In this document: piece by piece, positions 9,781 through 20,960 of the stretch
Numbering within the stretch: the stretch's first letter is position 1
How the letters are laid out: the number at the start of each line of letters is the position of its first letter
Assembly: GCA_946803715.1 (NCBI GenBank)
Contig: CAMPET010000380.1
Span: 3,166-34,859, forward strand
Direction: 5' to 3'
Length of the DNA: 31,694 bases
Source: Beroe ovata
Taxonomy: Eukaryota > Ctenophora > Nuda > Beroida > Beroidae
Notes under the pieces: model-generated
Told to the model about the DNA's origin: nothing
The model's database searches: none
The model's input: only the letters and a program-made list of their open reading frames with translations
Translations under genes and position numbers: made by a program

Positions 9781-10806
9781 CCTATGGGCAATGGGTATTT
9801 TAACCTCAGTATTATCAAAACGGGAAATGGTTAATACCAGCCCACTTTAAAACCTACCAAATCATTGGCAGTTAACTCTATCTTCGATTGAATGATAATT
9901 CACTGATGCACACGCTTGGAATGGCTGAATGTGAGGCAAATGATTCTCGTCCTCGAAAATCGTCATCAGTCTCTCAATATTTGCATGTGCGATAAATTCT
10001 CTGATGATTAAAGGTTTTAAATTTGGAGGCATGACAAAAAACGAATCTACGAACGCAATACAATGGAGTAATGCGTTCCAAAAAGTAGCGCAAAGCCGCG
10101 CACAAGCAATAAATCACGATTGTGATGATAAAGATATCACCGCGCGCGCTCGCAAGTCGATAAAATGTTCACATTTGCGACCTATGGCCACAAGTGGCAA
10201 TTTTTACCTAAAAATATACATCCTTCACCGAATTCGATTCAAGCATTGCAGAGCCAAAATATGTTGCCCTATGTTGCAGAAAGGAGCCACCCGTTTTCGT
10301 GCTCAGAGAAACGATTCACTGTACATCAAACATAAATTATCAAAAAAGCATTACCATTGGAACACACAAGCTTTCAGCACGAAATCAACTAATTCGATAG
10401 GTTCTCTCGCGAACAATATTTATCACAAAACATAAGTCAAAAACAGTTACACCTCGAATGTAAAGATTAGGTATGAATCATCTCTGAAATTGGAATAGGT
10501 CACTAGGAAAGCTTTAATTAACCAGGCTATTTTCCTGTTTGTCATCCAAAGACATGAATAATTCAATCGATTAACAATGCTGAATTAACAATGAAAATGT
10601 ATTTGAGGTTTCCTTAACAAAACTGTTTCTGTTAAGCTATGACACATGGTTTCATTCTAAAAATGTGATATTTAACTAAAAATTCGATTGAGTCTGTACT
10701 CTGTGACGCTTAGCATGGAATGAGATTCCTCCAAATCCGATATAAATCTCCATTGATCATCACTGTAACAGTGACTCTGGACTCTCCAGAGGCACTGTTA
10801 CAGTGG
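9781..10806. other. Intergenic region, no gene supported
   Basis: Lies between the start of the 336-aa gene and the end of the RUFY gene, both on the minus strand. The longest plus-strand frame (10004-10435) has no domain-like residues or usable splice context and is not called. Confidence 0.6.
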
Positions 10807-11208
10807 TCACTGCTGCAGTGACCGCTGTAGCAGTGCTTCACTGCACCCGTCACAGACCCGCAGTGGTCGAGATGATGACGGCAGGGGCATGGTGTTGTCA
10901 GAACACTGGTGACAGAATATTCCGCCACAGTTTCGACAATGGTGCTGAACAATGGGGTGGAGTATGTTAACAAGCTGTTAACAGTTGATGATGTAAACAG
11001 GATACACTTAACAACTGCATGTTAACAAAACAATTGAGTTAACACTCACCCTTCGTCGAGAGACACTGAAATTCTTGTTGCAACTCTGGCAGCTGGCAGT
11101 TTCCTTATCCGACATCCACTTATTCTCCTTCGTCAGATCTACATTGTACTGCAACTCTTCTGCCTTGACCTTTGACCGACTCAGGTGATCGCCTAACTCG
11201 ACAAGAGC
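10807..11208 (-). other. RUFY: FYVE zinc-finger exons of RUFY (exons 12-13)
   Basis: Exon 12 (11208-11050) carries [13 protein letters not shown], the RUFY-typical lead-in, then W542-M-S-D and the first zinc pair, ending in RRR. Exon 13 (10944-10807) starts at HHCRNCGG and ends LLQRSLQQ followed by TGA. The intron therefore splits the signature PI3P-binding motif between RRR and HHCR. All eight zinc-ligand cysteines are present. Confidence 0.93.
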
Positions 11209-14200
11209 CTGAGAATTGGAGTTATTATTTTGATTCTGTTAATTTACCATGTAGAAGTGGCAAAATTGGACATCTTCTTTAATAAGAGGCCTGTGTCACA
11301 GGCAAATCGCACGTGATTTTGTAATACCCTATATCCAGAACATACACGCTTGGTAATCCGACACTATTCAAAACAAAACAGTGTACCAGAGTATTGATAC
11401 GTGCATGTAATGGTGTTAGGCCTTCAGGCATCAGTGAAGACATTAAGACTGGCCTTGTTCATGATGTTATCAAGAAACGAAGACACGAGCCATTGAGATT
11501 GGCATTTAATTCTATGCCTCATCTGAGATATCACGCGAGTACTCAGCGCAGTACATAGTGGTGTCAAGGCATTCCATCGCAAGCCTTCCTACGTAACAGT
11601 TATGCAGTGGTGTCAGGTTGTGACGAATTGGCTCTCCAATCGTCATACTGGCCTGTTTTGACATAATGGTGTCAGCATATTCCATCGCAAGCATTCCTAC
11701 GTCACAGTTTTGCAGTGGTGTCAGCAAATGGTGTCAGCAGGTTGTGACGAATGCGTATCATAATCGTCACAGAGGAATGCTCTGACNACCCCAATCGTCA
11801 CACTGACCTGTTTTGACGTAATGGTGTCAGCGCATTCCATCGCGTGCATTCCTACGTCACAGTTATGCAGTGGTGTCAGCGAATGGTGTCAGCAGTTTGC
11901 GACGAATGCTTATCATAATCGTCACAGAGGAATGCTCTGACGTAGTGCTGTAGTGGTGTCAGAGCATTCCATCGCAAGCATTCCTACGTTACCGGTATGC
12001 AAATTTGTCAGCATGACCACCCCAATTCACACTTTTCGATTCCGCTTATCCAGCCAATGTCCACCTTATCCTGCCAAATCTCGCGTAATCCCTCGAAAGT
12101 GCGGCATGAGGACATAAGGTGGGGTTGAACGGATATTGGCGGCGTCATGCGCTGCACCTACCTTTTCCTGCTCCGAGCAGCTCCTCCGCAAGTCATCATT
12201 CTCCCGCTGACACTGCTTCAGTGTACTCCTCAGTTCCAGTACATGGGTAACCTCTGCTCTGAGTTTGGCTATCTCCTCTCTGTTGGCCACGCCCTGTTTC
12301 TGTAGATTCTCCCTCCACTCACGCTCGACACTGCACCCTGTTTGGGCTTGCTCCCTGTGGGAGGGATAGCCTGGGTGAGGGTGAGGTGAGAATGAGTTGG
12401 GGTGAGGAGAGAGTGAGGGAGGGGGAGGTGAGAGTCAGTGAAGGGGAGGTGAGTGAGGGAGGGCTGAGGTGAGACTGGGGAGGGGNTGAGCGTGAGTTAT
12501 TGGTAAAGTGAGAAACCTTGCTAAGGGAGAAGAAAAGAAGAAAGGTCAAGTAAGAGGTGAGCTGGGGTGTAAAAGTAGGCTCTTTAGGACCTATCCTCGT
12601 GTTCAGAGAATCGGATGAATATGATAATACCGATCAGACACCGGTAAATATGATAATACCGATCAGATGAATTGAATATGATAATACCGATCAGATGAAT
12701 TGAATATGATAATACCGATCAGATGAATGGACGAATGATGCGAGTACTCACAAAGTCGATTCCATATCGTATACTCGCTTCTTGTATTCGTCTAGCTCCT
12801 TCTTCAAATCTTCATTCTCAACACACAGTTCCGTGCACCTGGAAAATGAACAGATGTCGTTATAAAATAGCCAAGTAGTCTGCGACTGCATTATGCAAAG
12901 CAGGTGGCTGGAGCTTTGATAAACCCCGAAGGCAAATAAGTGTACCTCAAAAATAACTCGGTAACCATTTTGACTTTAGATCATTGACGTGTTTTCATAG
13001 CATCGTGACTCCACCTAAGACAGACACGAATAACCCCTCCCCCCCTTTTTATCTAGTAGTATTTTAAAGGAAGTATAATTGCCCAAGGATGTATTGCTCA
13101 TATGTAAATCTATGTGATCCCATGTACTCATGATATGAGTTGTGAGGATGGATGAGCACCTATATAACTAGCAAGTACTAGCACACGATGTCATGCGACA
13201 ATAGGCTCCCTGTGGTTGTGTGCGTGTCTTATAGGGTGGATAACGGTTGTTTGTGTTATCATGGTTTCCATTTCATTGCCTTGTCGATCAAACACCATCC
13301 ACGATCGTCGATCATTTACCTATCAGACCGGAAAAAGCTTTGGCACGCACAGACATGNCGAATTGGCACCCCAATCGTCACACTGACCTGTTTTGACGTA
13401 ATGGTGTCAGCGCATTCCATCGCATGCATTCCTACGTCGCAGTTATGCAGTGGTGTCAGCAAATGGTGTCAGCAGGTTGTGACGAATGCGTACCCTAATC
13501 GTCGTAGAGGAATGCTCTGACGTAGTGCAGTATTGGTGTCAGCGCATTCCATCGCAAGCATTCCTACGTCACCGGTATGCACATTTGTCAGCATGACCAC
13601 CCCAAATCATACATAAGGGCATAAGGTGGGGTTGAACGGAAATTGGCGGGGTTATGTGCTGCACCTACCTTTTCCTGCTCCGAGCAGCTCCTCCTCAAAT
13701 CATCATTCTCCCGCTGACACTGTTTCAGTGTACTCCTCAGTTCCAGTACATGGGTAACCTCTGCTCTGAGTTTAGCTATCTCTTCTCTGTTGGCCACGCC
13801 CTGTTTCTGTAGATTCTCCCTCCACTCACGCTCGACACTGCACCCTGTTTGGGCTTGCTCCCTGTGGGAGGGATAGCCTGGGTGAGGGTGAGGTGGGTGA
13901 GTTGAGGTGAGGAGAGAGTGAGGGAAGGGAGAGGTGAGAGTCAGTGAAGCGGAGGTGAGAGCGAGCGAGGGATAGCCTGGGTGAGGGAAGGGGGAGGTGA
14001 GAGTGAGGGAAGGGGAAGTGAGACTGAGGGAGGGGTGAAGTGAGCGTGAGTTATTGGTAAAGTGAGAAACCTTGCTAAGGGAGAAGAAAAGAAGAAAGGT
14101 CAAGTAAGAGGTGAGCTGGGGTGTAAAAGTAGGCTCTTTAGGACCTATCCTCGTGTTCAGAGAATCGGATGAATATGATAATACCGATCAGACACCGGTA

Positions 14201-17200
14201 AATATGATAATACCGATCAGATGAATTGAATATGATAATACCGATCAGATGAATTGAATATGATAATACCGATCAGATGAATGGACGAATGATGCGAGTA
14301 CTCACAAAGTCGATTCCATATCGTATACTCGCTTCTTGTATTCGTCTAGCTCCTTCTTCAAATCTTCATTCTCAACACACAGTTCCGTGCACCTGGAAAA
14401 TGAACAGATGTCGTTATAAAATAGCCAAGTAGTCTGCGACTGCATTATGCAAAGCAGGTGGCTGGAGCTTTGATAAACCCCGAAGGCAAATAAGTGTACC
14501 TCAAAAATAACTCGGTAACCATTTTGACTTTAGATCATTGACGTGTTTTCATAGCATCGTGACTCCACCTAAGACAGACACGAATAACCCCTCCCCCCCT
14601 TTTTATCTAGTAGTATTTTAAAGGAAGTATAATTGCCCAAGGAAGTATTTCCCACATGTAAATCTATGTGATCCCATGTACTCATGATATGAGTTGTGAG
14701 GAAGGATGAGCACCTATATAACTAGCAAGTACTAGCACACGATGTCATGCGACGATAGGCTCCCTGTGGTTATGTGCGTGTCTTATAGGGTAGATAACAG
14801 TTGTTTGTGTTATGATGGTTTCCATTTCATTGCCTTGTCGATCAAACACCTTCCACGATCGTCGATCATTTATCAGACCGGAAAAAGCTTTGGCACGCAC
14901 AGACATGAAGTCGCAGGATAAGCACCATGATAAGTATTTAGAATCACTTTGAGCTTTCTTTACTGCACCACGCGCGCCAAATGACCAAGCTACGTGGCTT
15001 CGCCTTGACAGCAAATGACATGCCGAAAAACTAGGATTTGGAGCAAAACTGAGAATTGGAGCTGTGAAATCACGAGCGCGGATTCCCTTCACCAACTGAT
15101 AATAGCTGCTCAGTGCTCACACGCATCTAGCTTACTTCGCCCTCATTGCATGTTTGATATTGTGTTGGTAATATGGGTTTTTGCATTCTATTATACTGCA
15201 TACGTTGTTTGAACTTTACACACATCCTTTGGAAAAATCCTCGGGACCTTATATCTTAGTATCTTACATCCCAAGTACAATGCACATTTAATGATGAATT
15301 CTATCTCGAGCGATGAGGCAGGTTCATGAAATGCAGATCACCAAGTTGACTATGAGGCGGAGTCAATTACCAGCTACCCTCGGACCAGCGATAGTGGTAC
15401 TATCGCTGTGCATCACACTAGGTACATGTCTTGTGTTCAGTGTTCACATTCTGTTGCACGGTAGGTACCTACAGTGTGTTTCATGATTTACTTCGATACC
15501 AAGGCTTACTAAAATAATACTAGTAATGGGGTAGTAATACTGTGATAGGTACACAGGCATTTCGTGCACCACAGAACAACATGCAATAAATCACAAGCAC
15601 GTGCAAAACACACACGTGCATGTAACAAATCACACGTGCGTGTAACAAATCACACACTCGCAGGGTCCACTGCTTGCCCACAGTCCAGCTCTCTGGGCTG
15701 CTGGAGAGACAGGTCGGATAGAGCTATATCGGGGGGCGTGAGGAATGTTGGCGACCCCACATTCTACCGGTGCCGAGACTTTGCTCGGAGTATGGGCTGG
15801 GACGTCTTTGCGATTGAGAGTAGGGACCAGTGCTTCACTCATTCTACTGCTGGGTCTACCTACATGAAGCATGGGCCGTCATCTAAATGCAAAAAAAATG
15901 TGGGTGGCGACTGGGCTATGGATGTCTACAAGATCACGTGTCAACCTGATCTAGGTGAGTGCCAGACCTCTCTTACTTGTGGCCACTCTCTCTCTCTCTC
16001 TCTTGCTTGTGGCTATAGACCTCCCTTTTTCAAAGAAAATTATGTCACTTAGGGAAACGATAATTTTGAGCTGTGTGGGCGAGGAATGAAACCCAAGCAA
16101 AATATTTCGCGTTACTATCCGTCATCCGAACATAAAATGTCAAAACTAACCATAACTCAGATATGACTTGTGATCCCAAATAAGCAAATACCGCTCAATT
16201 TGTCGCCGTGAGGACACGGATGTCAGCGCCACTGTTTCCTGACCGCTTCATACGAACAGCTACAAGTACAATGGCACACTACGCGCGGTGTCAACACGCA
16301 GTGGTGTCAACACTCCGTGCGGTGTCATTGAAACTCACCGGACTGTGAGATCTGACATGGTTGAGGAGCTCTGGCTGTTAGCAGACTCGAGGTCCCGCAG
16401 CGAGGCGTTCTTCTCCGCTAAGAGCTTGTCGCACTCCTGTACCTTGTTCAGCATGTTGAGGTTCAGTTTCTTGACATCGGCACACTGTTTCCTCAGCGCG
16501 GTTATCGTGTCGTCTTTGTCGAGCAGCTCCTTTTCCAGGAGAGTGTTCGCCTGCTCCAGATCACTCTTTATCCGTCTCTCAACCTACCAGCGATCACTCA
16601 TCACTCATATCACTCATCACTCATCAATGGCTAGTGACCAGTGATCGATGTTTGGAAATCACTCATCAGTCATCAGTCATCAGTGTGTCATGTCAATTAT
16701 CATATCTCCATATAACAACACTCGTATCACACTCACCTCAAGATCACGGTCCTGATCTGTGATACGGTTACTAGCTGTCACTAACTCTTCCTTTGCCAGC
16801 AGGTACAGCTCGTTGAGACCGTGTCTCGATGCCTCGTATGTCTTTCTTTCCACTGCTATGTCGGCTTTCTCCACCTATGCAATATGAATATGCGACTTTA
16901 GGGAGTGAAATCACAGTTTCGACTCTATATTGAGTATTTACTCATCTTACTATCACTCCTGCTCGGCTTTCAAACTCTAACAAACCCTCGTCCTCACCCC
17001 TCACACCACCTACCCCTCCGCCAGGCTCATTCCTCACCACCTCCCCTTCTCACCCCTCACACCCCATACCCCTCCTCATCTCTCCATACNAGAGTAGGGA
17101 CCAGTGCTTCACTCATTCTACTGCTGGGTCTACCTACATGAAGCATGGGCCGTCAACTAAATGCAAAAAAAATGTGGGTGGCGACTGGGCTATGGATGTC

Positions 17201-20200
17201 TACAAGATCACGTGTCCACCTGATCTGGGTGAGTCCCAGACCTGAGACCACTCTCTCTTATACTTGTGGCTAGACCTCCATTTTTCAAAGAAAATTATGT
17301 CACTTAGGGAAACGATAATTTTGAGCTGTGTGGGCGAGGAATGAAACCCAAGCAAAATATTTTGCGTTACTATCCGAACATAAAATGTCAAAACTAACTC
17401 AGATATGACTTGTGATCCCAAATAAGCAAATACCGCTCAATTTGTCGCTGTGAGAACACGGATGTCAGCGCCACTGTTTCCTTACCGCTTCTACATGAAC
17501 AGCTACAATGGCACACTACGCGCGGTGTCAACACGCAGTGGTGTCAACACTACGCGCAGTGTCATAAAACAACACTCACCGGACTGTGAGATCTGACATG
17601 GTTGAGGAGCTCTGGCTGTTAGCAGACTCGAGATCCCGCAGCGAGGCGTTCTTCTCCGCTACGAGCTTGTCGCACTCCTGTACCTTGTTCAGCATGTTCA
17701 GGTTCAGCTTCTTGACATCGGCACACTGTTTCCTCAGAGCGGTTATAGTGTCGTCTTTGTCGAGCAGCTCCTTTTCCAGGAGAGAGTTCGCCTGCTCCAG
17801 ATCACTCTTTATCCGTCTCTCAACCTGACCAGCGATCACTCATCACTCATCACTCATCACTCATCATTGGACAGTGACCAGTGATCAATGTTTGGAAATC
17901 GCTCATCACTGATCACTCATCAGTGACTATAGTCTTCAGTGTGTCAATTATCATGACTCCATATCGTGACACTCGTGTGACACTCACCTCAAGATCACGG
18001 TCCAGATCTGTGATACGGTTACTAGCCGTCACTAACTCTTCCTTTGCCAGCAGGTATAGCTCGTTGAGACCGTGTCTCGATGCCTCGTATGTCTCTCTTT
18101 CCACTGCTATGTCGGCTTTCTCCACCTGTACCAATATGAATATGCGACTTTAGGTAGTGAAATATTGAAATCACAGTTTCGACTCAATATAGAGTATTGA
18201 CTCATCTTACTATCACTCCTGCTCGGCTTTCAAACTCTAACAAACCCTCCCCTCCTCACCCCTCCGTACCTCCATTCTCCTCCCTCCCAACGTCCCCTTC
18301 TCACCCCTCACATCCCTCCTCCCCTCCTACTCCTCGCTCACTCCCTCCCCACCTCCCTTTCTCTCACCCCTCACATCCCCTCCCATCCTCCAGGCTCATT
18401 CCTCACCACCTCCCCTTCTCTCCACCCTCACACCCCATACCCCTCCTCATCTCTCCATACCTCCATTCTCCTCTTGTAGGTGTCCTCACTTTGGTCCATT
18501 TGGTTCCTCAGACTGTCCCTCTCTGCTGTCAGCTCTGCTATACGACTCTTCATCCCCGCCACCTGCAATGATAACACTGAGATTATGATGTTGACGAGGG
18601 AGTAACACTCTATAGACTGTCTCAGTGAGCAGTGGCATAGTAACTGTCATATTATAAGGGTACAGCATCGGAATCAGGATGATCTTCAGTGAATATAGAT
18701 AAGGAAATTTATTTGGAGATCAGGAGGGTCGTCAAAAGTGCTCATACCTATGTTCTAATGTGTGCCTACATATTTCAATGTGTACATCGATACATTCAAC
18801 TTCATGTGATATTGTGGAGTACTCAAATTTCACTTTTATCTGTTGAGCTTGAAACCATGTCTTATTCGAACAGTATCAGCACTGTAGTAGCACTCCTCAA
18901 ATTGCAGCGTCATATGACAAATAATGTATCTCGAGCGATTGGGTCAATCTAGATCAAGCTTTGAGCAACATCGAATAAATAAGCAACAGGGTTGAGACAA
19001 AAGTCAGGTAAATATATACATGGTAAGTATTACTTACCTATGGTAAGGTTTGTGTGTACACTACACAAGTTATACTACACAGACAATTTGGTATACACAC
19101 TAATACACTACTATAACATAGTAGGTACAGTGAACATTGTACACAGTGAGCATTGTCCACAGTGAACATTGTACACATAACACAGTGAACAATGTACACT
19201 GACTATGTAGTACTTGTACTACAGAAGACTTTGTACAGCGCAGTCGGCACATAGCGCTATAGTTGTAACGGGCTGGTAGTAACTATTTATTGAGTAGGTA
19301 TTCACCACTCACTTCTCTCATGAGCATCTCGTTATCCTGTTGGAACATCTTGCTCTTCTTCTCTGTTACCAGGAAATCTAGTCTACACGGGGTAAAGGGA
19401 GAGAGGAGTTTAGTTGAGGTTATAGGAAGTTGGGGGTGGTAGGAAAAGTAGGGGCTTTTTGTTGTCAGGCTCAGATATTAGTGAGTACAAATGTGATGCG
19501 GGTCCAATAGAGTGACGTGATACCTGAGTTTTTCATTAATTTCCTCCACATAGCTCTTCTGTTCCAGGATATTCTGGTAGCTCTCTTTGTGGTTGTCTAT
19601 CCGGGGTGAGGGAGGGGGTGTGGGCGTGTCCAAATAGTTACCATCCTTCAGATAGCGGGACAGCTGCACCACCTAGAACACGTGGGGAGCAGGGTTACAT
19701 CCGACATCAAACCAATACTCGTATGAGTGCACACACTACACTAGCACAAGGGAAAGTAACCTGAGGCAGGTTGTCAAGGTCTCGTTCTTTGAGACAGAGG
19801 TTACAGTCGATAGCATTGAGTCCAACTAGCAGCCCAGAGATAATGTGTGCCTCCTCTGCTAGCATAAGTGCGTGGCAGTGATACAACATCCTGCATGAAA
19901 CACGTGACATTGTGTACATACTTCACAACAGTATGACCTATAGTCATCCAGGTTCATTCTGGTTTTTGCAGATGAATTTCAAACTAAAGTGTTATCACAT
20001 ACCGTACTTTGTCAATATTGTTTACAAGCTCAGTAAACAACATATGAGTCTTCTTCTGCATCACTGTAAGCCGCAGGAAGGCTCGACCTCGTCCAGTGAA
20101 AGTCCTGAAATTGCGCAACATCTTTGTAATTTCTTGAGATTTATAATGCCATGTAACAACAATTGATATCACTCTCTAACTTGAGGTTGGAAATGTTGTT

Positions 20201-20584
20201 AACACTCTCCAGGATTTCCTTTGCCCAATCCAAATCCTTGGATGCTATCTGAATCACATTGTAGAAGTCATTTCTTGCGTTAAACAGACCGTTCCTATCT
20301 TTCAGCCCATGTTGCAGAATCTGAGACGATCATTGATTCAGAACAACTCCTACATCGTAAACAAGGCAAACTGACTCCAGATCAAGGACTTCGAAACCGA
20401 CTATTACCTTCTCAATGACAACAAAGAATTGGTACAGTGCCGGATCTTCTTCCTCCAATCCAGAAGTGAGTGATAGAGCATGATCGATGAAGTTCTTCAC
20501 ACTAAGCTTGAGAAGTTGTATCAGATTCTTCCGCTCGATAACGTGGTACCTATCTTCGCTGTTATCACCAATATCATCCTGCAT
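10807..20584 (-). CDS. RUFY: RUFY1/2-like RUN and FYVE domain protein, 13 exons
   Basis: Exons on the minus strand: 20584-20408, 20320-20181, 20104-20003, 19890-19761, 19672-19524, 19382-19313, 18562-18461, 18125-17988, 17824-17580, 14392-14306, 13861-13669, 11208-11050 and 10944-10807. All junctions are GT-AG and in phase; the sum is 1830 nt, 609 aa. The RUN domain (about 15-190) shows [41 protein letters not shown] and [20 protein letters not shown] and [13 protein letters not shown] follow, then a Glu/Lys/Leu-rich coiled coil (about 220-530). The FYVE zinc finger (542-605) has WxxD, four CxxC pairs (CQSC, CRNC, CHQC, CDGC), the PI3P-binding RRRHHCR and RVC. RUFY proteins are Rab/Arl effectors on early endosomes. 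The ATG at 20584 is preceded in frame by a TGA near 20616 with no good acceptor between, so it is the likely start. Exons 8-9 and 10-11 each occur twice in the assembly. Confidence 0.93.
11209..12010. repeat. Complex intronic tandem repeat (units of about 110-155 bp)
   Basis: At about 11540-12010, in the RUFY intron before exon 12, a composite unit recurs containing gcattccatcgcaagcattc, ctacgtcacagttatgcagt, ggtgtcag and gaatgctctgacgtag. Starts of gcattcc blocks fall near 11570, 11678, 11832 and 11965. The related N-joined block at 13359-13610 carries two more units. Part of the unit appears inverted (ggaatgc versus gcattcc). An N sits at 11787. Confidence 0.8.
11788..13357 (-). repeat. RUFY exon 10-11 block, redundant copy
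   Basis: About 1.57 kb that is nearly identical to 13359-14907 and joined to it by the N at 13358. It includes exon 11' (12354-12162) and exon 10' (12838-12752), at a constant offset near 1.5 kb from the copy used in the gene model. Exon 11 differs at about five bases between copies, mostly silent. Exon 11 ends in phase 0 while exon 10' needs phase 2, so the copies cannot be spliced in series. A further N at 12486 falls in a G-rich stretch where this copy is slightly shorter. Confidence 0.88.
12606..12725. repeat. 28-bp tandem repeat in RUFY intron 10
   Basis: Four copies of a unit containing gaatatgataataccgatc, with the third and fourth exact. The same array recurs at about 14168-14282 in the second haplotype-like block. 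Confidence 0.85.
13359..14907 (-). repeat. RUFY exon 10-11 block, copy used in the gene model
   Basis: Second copy of the 1.5-kb block, with exon 11 at 13861-13669 and exon 10 at 14392-14306. Sequence identity to 11788-13357 covers exons, introns and the 28-bp array. The choice of this copy for the gene model is arbitrary, as either gives an intact frame. Confidence 0.88.
14908..15312. other. RUFY intron 9, no gene supported
   Basis: Lies between RUFY exon 10 and the nested plus-strand gene. Short frames here show no recognisable protein. Confidence 0.5.
15313..15954 (+). CDS. Nested secreted protein with cysteine-rich extracellular module (5' part)
   Basis: Exon 1 (15313-15421) and exon 2 (15664-15954) join in phase 1. 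The first ATG is at 15313, but the in-frame ATG at 15352 gives a classic signal peptide, [20 protein letters not shown], and may be the true start. The mature part begins GSTACPQ and carries one module: [32 protein letters not shown], Cys, [25 protein letters not shown]. This pattern (GC-x-RD, VFAI, TY-x-K-x-G, GG-x-WA-x-x-VYKI, six to seven Cys) is a widespread, poorly characterised module of invertebrate secreted proteins, recalled here without a database check. The module exon is flanked by phase-1 introns, as expected for shuffled extracellular domains. The gene lies wholly inside the RUFY intron between exons 9 and 10, on the opposite strand. Reading through the exon 2 donor would stop at 16052; further exons were not found. 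Confidence 0.7.
15817..17089. repeat. RUFY exon 8-9 block, redundant copy
   Basis: About 1.27 kb nearly identical to 17091-18460, the two being joined by the N at 17090. It contains the right half of the nested gene's exon 2 plus RUFY exon 9' (16583-16339) and exon 8' (16874-16737), the latter two on the minus strand. Exon lengths equal those of the other copy (245 and 138 nt). Exon 8' differs by Glu-to-Lys and Leu-to-Gln changes. Exon 9 ends in phase 2 and exon 8' starts in phase 0, so serial use would break the frame. Tandem tcactcatca repeats lie at 16590-16690. Confidence 0.88.
17091..18460. repeat. RUFY exon 8-9 block, copy used in the gene model
   Basis: Contains RUFY exon 9 (17824-17580), exon 8 (18125-17988) and a truncated plus-strand copy of the nested gene's exon 2 (17091 to about 17229), which starts mid-exon directly after the N. 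A C/T-rich tract of Ser-Pro-like low complexity runs at 18240-18460 next to RUFY exon 7. Confidence 0.88.
18570..19310. other. RUFY intron 6, with short repeats
   Basis: No exon supported. At about 19128-19200 a degenerate repeat of cagtgaacattgtacaca occurs four times, partly in inverted form (acaatgtacac). Confidence 0.6.
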
Positions 20585-20689
20585 TCTTCTCCATACATTG
20601 AACAATATAAAAGGATTTCAACGAATATTGGTGTGTCTCAACGCCAATCTAAAGTATGAAGAAAAAGCGCTCGATTCTAACTTCTCTAT

Positions 20690-20960
20690 CATAATCTGTT
20701 TCTGAGCCTTTGCCGCGCCGCGCACCATGGGCTTTGCGCAATGCGCGCGGACTCCGCTTACTTATGGTTATTATGCATTACCCTTGTAGGATTTTACCCT
20801 ACCGTCGGTGCGCGCGATTTTCAATCCGCCCCTTGCCAGGGATAAAATCCCGCCAGCAAGGGTAGGGTGAGAGCGGAGAAGCAAGTTAACCGATGCGATC
20901 TGATCTGAGTTGACTCATTTTTCTGGAGCGTGATTCAATATATTGATCGGCGCGGCGCGC
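20690..20960 (-). promoter_or_regulatory. CpG-rich stretch upstream of RUFY
   Basis: Immediately upstream of the RUFY start (20584) the sequence turns CpG-rich (gccgcgccgcgc, gcgcgcgg, ggcgcggcgcgcgc), unlike the AT-rich surroundings. It may be the promoter. However, the segment tgtaggattttaccctacc at about 20786 belongs to a repeat family also seen near 27387, so part of the CpG content may come from a mobile element. Confidence 0.35.

Noticed and set aside
10004-10435. 143-codon open frame on the plus strand
   Set aside because: Composition is that of translated AT-rich noncoding DNA, with no domain-like pattern and no matching exons nearby.
12319-12549. Ser/Pro/Leu-rich frame next to RUFY exon 11'
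   Set aside because: It reads the C/T-rich polypyrimidine intron sequence before the exon acceptor; the same frame at 13862-14103 is intronic in the phase-checked gene model.
18197-18571. Pro/Ser-rich plus-strand frame
   Set aside because: It is the plus-strand reading of a C/T-rich intron tract and of RUFY exon 7, which is coded on the minus strand.
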